A stretch of 64,000 nt of DNA from a virus. This document shows, piece after piece, positions 52,048 through 60,475 of this stretch; position 1 is the first letter of the stretch; every line of letters starts with the position of its first letter. Location of the stretch: positions 1 to 64,000 of the IMG/VR virus record IMGVR_UViG_3300031951_000034. The stretch is one strand, 5' to 3'. The translations under genes and the position numbers were made by a program. The notes beneath the pieces were generated by a model. It saw only the letters and a program-made list of their open reading frames with translations. It searched no databases and was not told where the DNA came from.

Positions 52048-53199
52048 ATGAGATTTCACATTCTTGGATTGCCTCACACGGTTACAAATAAAGAATTTGT
52101 TGCCTGTGCGTACACACAAAAAGTATTAAAGTTTGGGAAGATGATGAAAGCTAGGGGCCATGAAATAATACATTATGGCCATGAAGATTCTGAGCTTGTT
52201 TGCGATGAACATGTGAGTGTCCTTACAAATAAAGACTTCAGTGATGTATATGGATCTCACGACTGGAGAAAAAAATTCTTCAAGTTTGACGTAAACGATA
52301 ATGCATATCAGACGTTCCATAAGAACGCAATAACAGAGATACAAAAGAGAAAACAAAAAAATGATTTTCTTTTACCTTTTTGGGGCTATGGGGTAAAGGC
52401 AATATGTGATGCACACGAAGACATGATTGTTGTGGAACCAGGAATAGGATACGCTGGTGGACATTGGGCTAAGTGGAAAGTATTTGAGTCTTATGCTATT
52501 TATCACGCTTATTGCGGATTACAGAATGTCGGTCAATGCAATCAATCATGGTATGATGTAGTTATTCCCAACTATTTTGATTTAAATGATTTCGAGTACT
52601 CAGATAAAAAAGAAGATTATTTTTTGTACCTAGGGAGAGTATATGACGGTAAAGGAGTTCATGTAGCAATACAAGCAGCTGAAAAAGCTGGAGTCAAGCT
52701 AGTTATAGCTGGCCAAAAAGATGAAAACTTCAAGATACCTAGCTCAGTTGAATATATTGGATATGCAGATATAGATACACGCAAAAAATTAATGAAATAT
52801 GCAAAAGCTAGTTTTATCCCAAGCATGTATGTAGAGCCTTTTGGTGGAGTTCAAATAGAGAATTTATTGTCTGGCACACCAACAATAACTACAGATTGGG
52901 GTTGCTTTGCAGAAAATAATATACATGGCATAACTGGATATAGATGCAGAACAATGGGGGACTTTATATCTGCAATAAAAAATATAGATAAAATAAAACC
53001 ATCGGATTGTAGAAAATGGGGAGAGAATTTTTCTTTAGAATCTGTTGGAGCGATGTATGAAAAATATTTTCAAGACGTATTAAATGTATATACTGGCAAT
53101 GGTTGGTATTCCGGTGAATCTGAGCTTTTTCTAAAGTATTTGGATAGAAACTATACATCTCTTGAGGGTAGTACAAAAGTTAACGAACTTATTCCATAA
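52048..53199 (+). CDS. Glycosyltransferase, GT4-like (GT-B fold)
   Basis: A 383-residue enzyme. The C-terminal Rossmann domain has the donor-binding signature: YLGRVYDGKGVHVAIQAAEK (about 195-215) and VEPFGGVQIENLLSGTPTI with the E-x7-E pair (around 270). The N-terminal part has an HxxxxHEDSE-like segment and is compatible with acceptor binding. It probably transfers a nucleotide-sugar-derived residue to a virion protein, host polymer or DNA. Its position right after the fibre genes makes fibre glycosylation an attractive hypothesis. Confidence 0.82.
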   Translation: MRFHILGLPHTVTNKEFVACAYTQKVLKFGKMMKARGHEIIHYGHEDSELVCDEHVSVLTNKDFSDVYGSHDWRKKFFKFDVNDNAYQTFHKNAITEIQKRKQKNDFLLPFWGYGVKAICDAHEDMIVVEPGIGYAGGHWAKWKVFESYAIYHAYCGLQNVGQCNQSWYDVVIPNYFDLNDFEYSDKKEDYFLYLGRVYDGKGVHVAIQAAEKAGVKLVIAGQKDENFKIPSSVEYIGYADIDTRKKLMKYAKASFIPSMYVEPFGGVQIENLLSGTPTITTDWGCFAENNIHGITGYRCRTMGDFISAIKNIDKIKPSDCRKWGENFSLESVGAMYEKYFQDVLNVYTGNGWYSGESELFLKYLDRNYTSLEGSTKVNELIP

Positions 53200-53224
53200 T
53201 AAATTAGATATACAATTTTAGTAT

Positions 53225-53395
53225 ATGGGCAAAACGATTAGACGCTTAGGTGAACAAGCAGATGGTAAATCAAAAAGAAAAAATGATTACCACTCTTTTA
53301 TTAAAAAGAAAAAAAATAAAAGCGAAAGACGTAGAGCAAAACTAGATCCAGAGACTCCCCCAGCATACGGTAAGTACAAAGGATGGGAGACTTGA
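53225..53395 (+). CDS. Very basic small protein
   Basis: A 56-residue protein starting at ATG 53225 (MGKTIRRLGEQADGKSKRKN). Nearly half the residues are Lys or Arg (FIKKKKNKSERRRAKLD). Small basic proteins of this kind, with an end near D-P-E-T-P, occur in many phages; function unknown, possibly nucleic-acid binding. Directly downstream an alternative frame is open and protein-like (see findings). Confidence 0.6.
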   Translation: MGKTIRRLGEQADGKSKRKNDYHSFIKKKKNKSERRRAKLDPETPPAYGKYKGWET

Positions 53396-53556
53396 ATTAG
53401 AAGCAGCGGCGTGGAGAGTCAAACGGTTCGATGCATGGCTACATGCCGTGGGCAAAACCGAAGAGATAACGTGGACACGCAACAAGAGGAAGACGAACAC
53501 CTCATAAAAAACGGCTATCAAAATTAGATGGAGTAACGACCATCCTGCTTCTTTTT
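53396..53556 (+). ncRNA. Candidate structured RNA, or frameshifted reading frame
   Basis: This 160-base patch is visibly more G/C-rich than the flanks. AGAAGCAG (53399-53406) can pair with CTGCTTCT (53545-53552), which runs into T-rich sequence. Inside are CGGTT/AACCG (53424-53428 with 53456-53460), enclosing GCATG/CATGC (53433-53437 with 53442-53446), and GATGG/CCATC (53527-53531 with 53540-53544). A protein reading is also possible, because all three + frames are largely open. It resembles no RNA class I can name. Confidence 0.35.
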
Positions 53557-53647
53557 GTTTAACCAGAAAATGAAAAAATTAAAACAACTTTACTTATGCC
53601 TAGAAAGTCTCAGTATGGGATTTTCCGGTACCAGAAAATTACTAAAA

Positions 53648-53908
53648 ATGAATAAATATAAAATAGAGATGTCTCGTGGATGTACTGCAGACGCTTTCAT
53701 TGTTAATAATGAAGATTATTATGATCTTCCAGAAGATAAACAAAAAGAGTTCGTAGATTACGTCATAGAACAGATACGGGAAGCTATGAATAGATCAGAG
53801 ATTCACGCCCATACTCTTGTTGAGCTTTTTCAGCCAGATAATTGGGAAACGTCTGAGAGATGTGAGCAGTGCGGAGACTCGGTTCATACCGAATACTGGA
53901 ATTTATAA
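53648..53908 (+). CDS. Small protein with C-terminal CxxC motif
   Basis: An 86-residue protein using ATG 53648 (MNKYKIEMSRG), which has the AAAATG context typical here; in-frame ATG 53570 would add 26 residues. An acidic helical middle (DLPEDKQKEFVDYVIEQIRE) and CEQCGDSVHTEYW at the end, with C-x2-C. No family recognised. Confidence 0.58.
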   Translation: MNKYKIEMSRGCTADAFIVNNEDYYDLPEDKQKEFVDYVIEQIREAMNRSEIHAHTLVELFQPDNWETSERCEQCGDSVHTEYWNL

Positions 53909-53909
53909 T

Positions 53910-54188
53910 ATGTATTTTCAGCTATCATTAAAAAACCTTTTTCAAACTAAAACTACTTACAAAAATATTTGCTCTATATTTAAGCAGGTCTCAAAAAATA
54001 AAAATATTGAGTTTGAGCTATTCTTCTTTAATGATTACACCTTTAAGGTAGAGCTAGACGCTAGTTTCATTACTGGAAGAGACCACGCTGGAGTATCTTT
54101 TGAATTAAATATTCTAGGAGCTTCTATTAATATTAATTTTTATGACTCAAGGCATTGGGACTACGAAAATAAAATCTGGGAAGAGTAA
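53910..54188 (+). CDS. Small unknown protein
   Basis: A 92-residue protein with beta character (FELFFFNDYTFKVELDASF; ELNILGASININFYD) starting one base after the previous stop. An upstream in-frame start exists but would overlap the previous gene by over 90 bases. Not recognised. Confidence 0.58.
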   Translation: MYFQLSLKNLFQTKTTYKNICSIFKQVSKNKNIEFELFFFNDYTFKVELDASFITGRDHAGVSFELNILGASININFYDSRHWDYENKIWEE

Positions 54189-54192
54189 AAAT

Positions 54193-54465
54193 ATGAATGA
54201 AACTGTAATACAAAAAATTACCGACTTAACCGACAAACTATACGAGTTAATTGGTCGGGACCACCACAAGGACCGAGACTGTCATTATTTTATAGAGACA
54301 AAGTGGAGCTACGGAAGACCACCGGTATATGTGATTGTACATAATGGATATATTTTTGATGACATCAGTGAAGAATGGGCTAGTTATGAATTGGCCTGTA
54401 TAAGGTTAAAAGAATTGCTGGAAAGACATGTAAAGTATTTAATGGAATTAGATACGGAACAATAG
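54193..54465 (+). CDS. Small unknown protein
   Basis: A 90-residue helical-beta protein; ATG 54193 preferred over an earlier in-frame ATG (54142) inside the preceding gene. The motif FIETKWSYGRPPVYVIVHNGY looks like a strand pair, followed by an amphipathic helix (YELACIRLKELLERHVKY). Small proteins of this form are common in accessory regions of large phages. Confidence 0.58.
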   Translation: MNETVIQKITDLTDKLYELIGRDHHKDRDCHYFIETKWSYGRPPVYVIVHNGYIFDDISEEWASYELACIRLKELLERHVKYLMELDTEQ

Positions 54466-54675
54466 GGGGGGTACCTCAAAAATATACATTTTTTGCCATA
54501 ATATAATGTAGATATCCTTTATCTATCTAATATATTGTGTAAGCCTTTGGTTTATTGGGTATATTTGTATTTATCATATTGTAGTTTAGTATTGATCATA
54601 AGTTGATGGTTAAATCACGCCAATCCTCTTTGGATGGGGGATTGGCGTGAAACCAATTTTACAATAATTATTATT
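54466..54675 (+). other. Non-coding spacer with a strong hairpin before the tRNA
   Basis: 210 bases with no credible gene. The first 140 bases are very AT-rich with TA-rich words; a TATAAT-like string occurs near 54503-54508 without a matching -35. A 12-bp perfect stem (54615-54626 with 54639-54650, CACGCCAATCC with GGATTGGCGTG in the core) stands about 25 bases before the tRNA. Confidence 0.6.
54615..54650 (+). other. 12-bp hairpin upstream of tRNA-Met
   Basis: TCACGCCAATCC (54615-54626) pairs perfectly with GGATTGGCGTGA (54639-54650) around a 12-base loop. The tail is AAACCAATTTTA, so it is a weak terminator at best. It may be a processing stem or terminate the upstream operon inefficiently. 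Confidence 0.6.
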
Positions 54676-54748
<73 letters not shown>

Positions 54749-54749
54749 C

Positions 54750-55043
54750 TTTTTTGTGGTGCATACTTTTAGTGTAATAGTTAAAGCCTGATTTAATCTA
54801 TTAACACTAAACTCGACTTGGCGAGTATAAACAGGTATCTAAGCCAAGTGCGGCAAACCATATGAGTATGGTTGCAATATCCCGATAGCAGCGTTTTGCT
54901 ATCGGCTAGTTGCCTCATTGAACGATAATGAGGTGAAACTGCATGGGAACGATCATCGTTCGATTAGAGCAGTGCAGTGGCTAGAAAAACCGGTGTTCCT
55001 ATACAGAGCTCTACCGGCAATTTTCGTCGCCGACAGGCAAAAA
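54750..55043 (+). ncRNA. Candidate large structured RNA with seven hairpins
   Basis: About 290 bases without a convincing gene, and richer in G/C than the neighbours. Consecutive stems: TTAGTGTAATAG 54769-54780 with 54798-54810; ACTCG/CGAGT 54811-54826; ACCATA/TATGGT 54857-54872; CCGATAGCA/TGCTATCGG 54882-54905 (perfect 9 bp); CCTCATT/AATGAGG 54913-54933; ACTGCA/TGCAGT 54938-54978 enclosing GAACG/CGTTC; CCGGT/ACCGG 54990-55017. It starts right after the tRNA. No known RNA family is recognised, though several large phage RNAs lie next to tRNAs. Confidence 0.55.
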
Positions 55044-55113
55044 AACCTCTAACCGAGGTCATAACTTTAACCCGTAAAATAGGGTTAAAGACATTGACTC
55101 TCGGTTAGAGGTT
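55044..55113 (-). terminator. Long hairpin terminator of the minus-strand genes
   Basis: AACCTCTAACCGAG (55044-55057) pairs perfectly over 14 bases with CTCGGTTAGAGGTT (55100-55113), and an inner 9-bp stem (55065-55073 with 55082-55090) is nested. On the minus strand it is followed by TTTTT. It overlaps the last codons and stop of the minus-strand gene at 55105, and separates it from the + strand RNA region. Confidence 0.8.
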
Positions 55114-55818
55114 ATTTCCATATAGCGGATCGTTACGCTTTTTGTTAGCTACTGAGTTAATTTCGGACGACAGGTTGTTTACTATGTCCTCCAATTGATC
55201 TTCAGAGATCCATGGCAACATTTTGATTTGCTTAAACAGAAGAACGGACTGGTCTCTTATGTATTCATTTAAGAGTCCGGTAGCATAATCTGATTTTGAA
55301 TCCATTTGATTCATCTCTGCTCCGTATGTGCTGCCAAGATATTTCTCTGGCATTTTTGCAAAATGCAATTGAGGAGGAGGAGCAGTAAAGCCTTCCTGAT
55401 CTAGTACAACACCAACTAAAGAGGATATATCAGTTGAAAATAATTCAGAATCGTCATCGTCATTTAGAGAAACCTCTATTACGCCCCATGTAAATTCTGC
55501 AACGGTCATTTCTGCTAATTCGTCTGGATCATTTTCATTATTTAACACAGAGCATACTGCTGTGAACGCTACCCAGTCTTTATAGAAACTATTACTAGTA
55601 ATTGACGATATTATAGAGTGTAATCTATCAAGATTCTCTTCATCTATTTTTACGTCCAGTGTATCAGTAAGCTCCATCGCAAGAGTCTCTGGTTCCCATT
55701 CGTAAATGTCAGTACCAAAAAAATGAAGAGCTATTGCATGAGACACAGTAGCCATTGTACCAGGGGTAGCCATTATTCTTCCAGCTACTTCCTGGTCTTT
55801 TGTTTTGTATGGTAACAT
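55105..55818 (-). CDS. Unknown minus-strand protein 2
   Basis: A 237-residue acidic, mostly helical protein, second gene of a two-gene minus-strand operon (3-base gap after the first). The middle holds a run of acidic residues (SLNDDDDSELF), then a Pro-rich turn (APPPQLHF), and the end is basic. No family is recognised. It may be a virion or packaging component. Confidence 0.68.
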   Translation of the reverse strand: MLPYKTKDQEVAGRIMATPGTMATVSHAIALHFFGTDIYEWEPETLAMELTDTLDVKIDEENLDRLHSIISSITSNSFYKDWVAFTAVCSVLNNENDPDELAEMTVAEFTWGVIEVSLNDDDDSELFSTDISSLVGVVLDQEGFTAPPPQLHFAKMPEKYLGSTYGAEMNQMDSKSDYATGLLNEYIRDQSVLLFKQIKMLPWISEDQLEDIVNNLSSEINSVANKKRNDPLYGNNL

Positions 55819-55821
55819 TAC

Positions 55822-56838
55822 TTATAGGTATGAAGCTAAAACTTTTCTCTGTTCTTCGCTTAGTCCAGCGATCTTGCTCAAATCCTCAGAATCAGTTCCA
55901 ATACCTATTTCCTCAAAAGCTTCTTTTGTTAATGCAGACTTAAAAACTTCTTGATCAATTGACTGGAGGTCTAATAAAGAATATTTCTCTTCACCCAGTT
56001 CAATTAGGCTTGCCATTTTCTGTGCTTCAACCATGGAAGTATTAAATACACTTTGAAACGGATCTTGAATAGATTTGCCGTAAAATCTTTGAAGCTTGTT
56101 TTGTTGATCAATGGTTTCTAGCATCTCTGCTATCTTTTTCATTCCATCCATCGTCTTCTCTTCAGAGCTTTCAAGAGCGTCTGCTATCTTGCAGAGAGCC
56201 ACTTTATCCGAATCGTCAGAAAGTCTAACGGCTCTTGCCTTGACTTGTTCAGCTAACTTTTGTGTGTTTGTGATATTTCTCCCAGAAACTTGAAGTATTC
56301 TATCTGGAATATTCTTATTGAATTTAGAAAGCTCGTTCGCGATTTTTTCCGCGCACGCAACTTTTTCATTAAAAGTGCATTTATCAATCAAATTAGATAT
56401 AAACTCGTTCGAGAACTTCTCTATGTTTGTTTGATCACCGGCATATTTAATTGTTTTGCCGTTTTTATTTGTTAGCGTTATTTCCCATGTGTCTTCATGG
56501 CTTGCTATCTTGTTGCTTAAAGCTGTTTCACTTTTAATTTGTTCCTTAAGCTTTTCAACGTCCTCGGAAATATTAAAAAAGCTTGCTGCTTTGATTATCT
56601 TTTGTTCGACCTCGTTATTTGGATTGTTAGCTCCATAATAATACGCAGCACTAACAAATACATTCGCTGGATCCGTTATTGGTAGGCTTCTCGTGCTTTC
56701 AGAGGCAAAAGCAGAGTCTGGCAAAGAGCTTAATTCATCTTGCTCTAAAGAGCTTGCTTCTTTTATAAAGTTTGGTACTTCTTTATCTTTAAAAATTTTG
56801 ATAAAGTTATAACCGTAGTCGTAGTAAAAGTCTTTCAT
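55822..56838 (-). CDS. Unknown minus-strand protein 1
   Basis: A 338-residue helical charged protein with no recognised domain. It carries the K-x-A-S pattern typical of the head-module proteins of this phage (KEASSLEQDE, KIASHEDTW, KMASLIE). That suggests a virion or core protein whose gene moved to the other strand (inference). Its start codon lies two bases from the start of the divergent + strand gene, so promoters must lie inside the coding sequences. Confidence 0.7.
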   Translation of the reverse strand: MKDFYYDYGYNFIKIFKDKEVPNFIKEASSLEQDELSSLPDSAFASESTRSLPITDPANVFVSAAYYYGANNPNNEVEQKIIKAASFFNISEDVEKLKEQIKSETALSNKIASHEDTWEITLTNKNGKTIKYAGDQTNIEKFSNEFISNLIDKCTFNEKVACAEKIANELSKFNKNIPDRILQVSGRNITNTQKLAEQVKARAVRLSDDSDKVALCKIADALESSEEKTMDGMKKIAEMLETIDQQNKLQRFYGKSIQDPFQSVFNTSMVEAQKMASLIELGEEKYSLLDLQSIDQEVFKSALTKEAFEEIGIGTDSEDLSKIAGLSEEQRKVLASYL

Positions 56839-56840
56839 AT

Positions 56841-59267
56841 ATGTCCTCTATTAATTTAGTCAAATTATTGTCAACTTGCAAGGTTCTTCAATCAGGTACA
56901 ATTGTACCAATTGCAGCCTGTAGATGCCACAATAAAATAGATAATCAAGAAAGTCTAGAAATATTAACAAATGGCCCAGAGCCTATATTTAGGTGTTTTA
57001 AGTGTGGAGAATCTTACTGTGCTACATCATATATGCTGAAAAGGCTTGGGATGACCGATACTCAAGTAATAAATAAATTAATAGAATGTGGGTTTTCGAT
57101 TAATGAGTCAAATTACTTAGTTAGAAGAGGAGTCAAGTATTTAGAGTTTTTAACTAAATTTGAGACGGGCAGGCATGACTACAGGGAAAAGGTTCAATTA
57201 GATGAAAGAAGAATTAAGAGTTATGGAGATTGGTCACAGATCTCTGGCGCTGCATTAAATACCTTATTCTTTAGTAGATCTACAAGTAAATTAAATCAAT
57301 CAGTGGACTATAGTGTACTGATGACTAGGGATGAGAATGGCATACCAAATAAATGCTTAATTTACACTCTTTTGGGTTCTTATATAAGTGAAGTGAAAGT
57401 TCCAGTCCCTAGTGGTAAAATATCTATCTTAGCTGAGAGATGGACTGACTTTGTGCAGTGGACCAGCAAAATAATATTAACTGATTCATCTTTCCTTGCT
57501 TCCAATATATCAAAATCACTGGTTGATACCCAGGGCTTAATATCCTGCCCAGTGGGCGTTATGCTTGGATCGGAAAGCTCAGCAACATTCTTCAATAAGA
57601 TTTCACCAAAGACAGATGTAGTTCTTGGACTTGAAGAAAAGAGCTATAAATTTGCCTGCTTAAGTAATGCATCAACAGATGTATACATATACCGACTCAC
57701 TCAAACTGAGTCTGGTCTTTTTTCTATTACAAAAAGCTTTGATGACGAGATAAACAGAATAACTCCAGTTGATATTGTTCGAGATATAGTATACGAGCTA
57801 AAGCTATCTAATAAAAACGAAATTAAAAGTTTTTGTAATGAAATACTTAAAATGCATAATTGCTCGGATCATTTTAGGAATAGATTAATTGATTTTTATT
57901 GTCTTGAGACAGATACAGACAAAAAAAAGATAAATGAAGCAATAGCAATTTTTGGAACTAGTGTAAACAGTTTTTCAGCAGCTAATAAACAATTTAAGGT
58001 ACACAATAATTGTTATAATGAAGTTCTTCAAGACTGGACAATGAAACCTGTTAGTAACTTCTGGGTAAACATAAACAAAGCTCTTTGCGATGATGAGGGG
58101 AAAATAGAATATGATTGCACGCTGTTTATAGGAGACAACGAAGTTCAGTTTTTTATTCCTCACTGTGACTTCTTCCAGCACAAAAAACTATTTAAAGTAA
58201 TTAATTCTATTTGCGTAAAAAATTCATTAGAACAAGCTTACATGAACGCAAATAAATTAGTTATACAGGCAACTCCATATATTATAAGGGGACTAAATTC
58301 TTCAAAAGTAAACACAGTAAAGAAAGAAACTTATGGAATAAGTAATGAAACTCTTGTAGCTGAAACATTTAAGTGTGATAGAACTGGTATAATTATTTGC
58401 GACAATATAATAGGAGAGAATAATTTAAAAATAAGGACGCCAATAAATTTAAATAATATCAAGGAATACAATAAATTATGTAAAAATCAAATTAATGAAC
58501 TATGTTCGTCTGCCTTTGGCGCTGAAGTATTTGCGGCGTCTTTACAGTTTATACATTCTTTGATTAAAAATGATGTATCACATATTGTATCAAATAAAAA
58601 TATAGTAAGAGCAATATCTGAGGTTCTTGGCATAAGTACAGTAAATAATTTAGTTAAAAGCAAGATGCCACAAGCAATAGAAAAAACACTAAGCACAAAA
58701 AATTTAAATAAAAATTGCTGCACTATTTCGGTGATTGATAGTGACCAAAAATATACAAAAAATTTTATAACCCTGAAAACAGACACTAAACCTCAAATTT
58801 TAAATACAACAGAACCTATGCTGTTATTTATATTTAAGTTTTGCCTGGATAACTTAAATTCAAATTACTCAAAAAACGCAGAAAAACTTTTAAGTAGGGC
58901 TGACCAAGTCTATAACCTAAGAAACGCTATAGCAAAAATGTACAACGCTCAACAGTGTTTAGAGTCTTTTGCTTGGTATATAACAGAAGACATTAATTTA
59001 TCTAAATTTATTGAGACAGACGATAGTGGCACAAATATATATATAAAAGTGTTCACTGAATTAAAGGAAATGGGTTATGACTTCAAAAAGTCAGAGATAA
59101 TAAAATTACTTAAACTTAACCGCAAAAAGGTAACTTATCCTATGATTGACCCCAAAGATAGAAGAGTATTTATCAGGATAGGATTGCCAAATCCAATACA
59201 AGATCAAATAAACAACAAAAACAACACATGGACAACGATAAAGACGAGACATATTTTGATGAATTAA
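56841..59267 (+). CDS. Primase-like protein with CHC2-type zinc finger
   Basis: An 808-residue protein. Residues about 25-65 (CRCHNKID, FRCFKCGESYCATSYMLKRL) match a DnaG-type zinc ribbon: C-x-C-H ... F-x-C-F-x-C-G. Residues about 205-280 contain a possible degenerate TOPRIM-like block (IILTDSSFLASN, ISCPVGVML). The rest is unassigned; no Walker A motif is apparent. The C-terminus overlaps the next gene by 40 bases. It may act in replication initiation. Confidence 0.6.
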   Translation: MSSINLVKLLSTCKVLQSGTIVPIAACRCHNKIDNQESLEILTNGPEPIFRCFKCGESYCATSYMLKRLGMTDTQVINKLIECGFSINESNYLVRRGVKYLEFLTKFETGRHDYREKVQLDERRIKSYGDWSQISGAALNTLFFSRSTSKLNQSVDYSVLMTRDENGIPNKCLIYTLLGSYISEVKVPVPSGKISILAERWTDFVQWTSKIILTDSSFLASNISKSLVDTQGLISCPVGVMLGSESSATFFNKISPKTDVVLGLEEKSYKFACLSNASTDVYIYRLTQTESGLFSITKSFDDEINRITPVDIVRDIVYELKLSNKNEIKSFCNEILKMHNCSDHFRNRLIDFYCLETDTDKKKINEAIAIFGTSVNSFSAANKQFKVHNNCYNEVLQDWTMKPVSNFWVNINKALCDDEGKIEYDCTLFIGDNEVQFFIPHCDFFQHKKLFKVINSICVKNSLEQAYMNANKLVIQATPYIIRGLNSSKVNTVKKETYGISNETLVAETFKCDRTGIIICDNIIGENNLKIRTPINLNNIKEYNKLCKNQINELCSSAFGAEVFAASLQFIHSLIKNDVSHIVSNKNIVRAISEVLGISTVNNLVKSKMPQAIEKTLSTKNLNKNCCTISVIDSDQKYTKNFITLKTDTKPQILNTTEPMLLFIFKFCLDNLNSNYSKNAEKLLSRADQVYNLRNAIAKMYNAQQCLESFAWYITEDINLSKFIETDDSGTNIYIKVFTELKEMGYDFKKSEIIKLLKLNRKKVTYPMIDPKDRRVFIRIGLPNPIQDQINNKNNTWTTIKTRHILMN

Positions 59268-60424
59268 TTAATGAAATAAAACCCCCAAAATGCCCCAAAT
59301 GTGGAAGCGACGACGTAATGACGAACCAATTCCACGCTATATGCCTAACCAATTGCGGATGGGTTGGTGACCTATCTGATGTTGCATCTAACTGTTCTAT
59401 ACTTAAAAGTATTTTTGTATGTGAGAGTTTTTTCAATTTAATAAATACTGGACCAAATAGCATAAAGCAGACAGCATTTGAAATCGCTAAACAAAAGGGG
59501 CTACCTGGATCAGATAACGAAAAAACTATATCAGTTGCTCGCGCATTTCTAAGTGAATTTGATGACTTTGGAGAAGAGATTAATTCAACAAGTTATTATT
59601 CAGATAGATTTATAAAATTACTTAAGCTAAATTCTTTAACTACTTTAAATAGGCTTTGCCATTTATTTGTAAAAATGGATGAAGAGAACCTAAACGTAAA
59701 TAGAACAATACAAGCGTATACAGGATTGATAGATCCTCAAGATAGCAAGGAAATATTAGGTAGTCAGAACAGTGATGAAGCTTTTTTGAGGAAGACCAAC
59801 TTAAATATAGAAAAGAAAAAAACTGATTTTGATGACTACCTGGTGTCTATAAGACACTCAGTTTATGGACGGCCAGACCTCTTTTTTCAAAGAGAGTTTA
59901 CAAAAACTGGAGCATACACAGATAAAAGTAAGCCAAGTATTAATATTTTAAATACGTCAAACATTTGGCAGCCTTTTTATTGGCCATCTATTGATTTTTC
60001 CGCTTCTAATCTTCTTAGGCTTGCAGCAGTTATACAGATCGGCCAAGACAATTTAACTTATGTAGTAAATGAATGCATGGATACTGGCAATTTTTTAGCT
60101 GGTGTTTACAAGCGAAACATTTACTCAAAAGATGTTAAATTTGTTAAGTCTAAAGCTGAAACATCTGAAGAAGCTATAAGGAGAATTAGAACGTCTTTTG
60201 AAAAAACTTTATTAGACGCAGAAAAAAATAATGTTTTCGTTGACCTTAGTTGGATAAAGGACTGGGGCTATGAATACACTCTAGATAAGAGTGTCCACGA
60301 AGTGGTTTCAGCCGCTTTCTGGAGGCAGTCATTATCAATAGAAATGCTTAATTTAATTGGATACAGTAAAGATACGTTGCTGGATGAGATGTATCAAGAG
60401 ATGACACAAAACCATATAAAATAA
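59228..60424 (+). CDS. Zinc-ribbon protein of unknown function
   Basis: A 398-residue protein overlapping the primase-like gene by 40 bases. Near the N-terminus a CPKCGSDDVMTNQFHAICLT segment followed by NCGWVG gives four cysteines in a ribbon (C-x2-C ... C-x3-C). The remainder is helical and rich in Asn/Lys, with no known catalytic motif. The coupling suggests a replication or DNA-associated partner of the upstream gene. Confidence 0.62.
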   Translation: MDNDKDETYFDELINEIKPPKCPKCGSDDVMTNQFHAICLTNCGWVGDLSDVASNCSILKSIFVCESFFNLINTGPNSIKQTAFEIAKQKGLPGSDNEKTISVARAFLSEFDDFGEEINSTSYYSDRFIKLLKLNSLTTLNRLCHLFVKMDEENLNVNRTIQAYTGLIDPQDSKEILGSQNSDEAFLRKTNLNIEKKKTDFDDYLVSIRHSVYGRPDLFFQREFTKTGAYTDKSKPSINILNTSNIWQPFYWPSIDFSASNLLRLAAVIQIGQDNLTYVVNECMDTGNFLAGVYKRNIYSKDVKFVKSKAETSEEAIRRIRTSFEKTLLDAEKNNVFVDLSWIKDWGYEYTLDKSVHEVVSAAFWRQSLSIEMLNLIGYSKDTLLDEMYQEMTQNHIK

Positions 60425-60475
60425 ATTATTGTCCCATAAAACCTAGAAAAGTAGTTTGCTTATAGAAAGTAATTA

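Noticed and set aside
53395-53560. GGTTCGAT string suggesting another tRNA on the + strand
   Set aside because: No acceptor, D and anticodon arms can be arranged around it in the right spacing, and the T stem does not pair.
54500-54510. TATAAT-like string as promoter of the tRNA-Met
   Set aside because: No matching -35 box at a suitable distance; the sequence is generally AT-rich.
54750-55043. tmRNA, RNase P RNA or 6S RNA as identity of the structured region
   Set aside because: No tRNA-like ends with CCA, no tag reading frame, none of the conserved RNase P sequence blocks and no 6S-like large central bubble can be seen.
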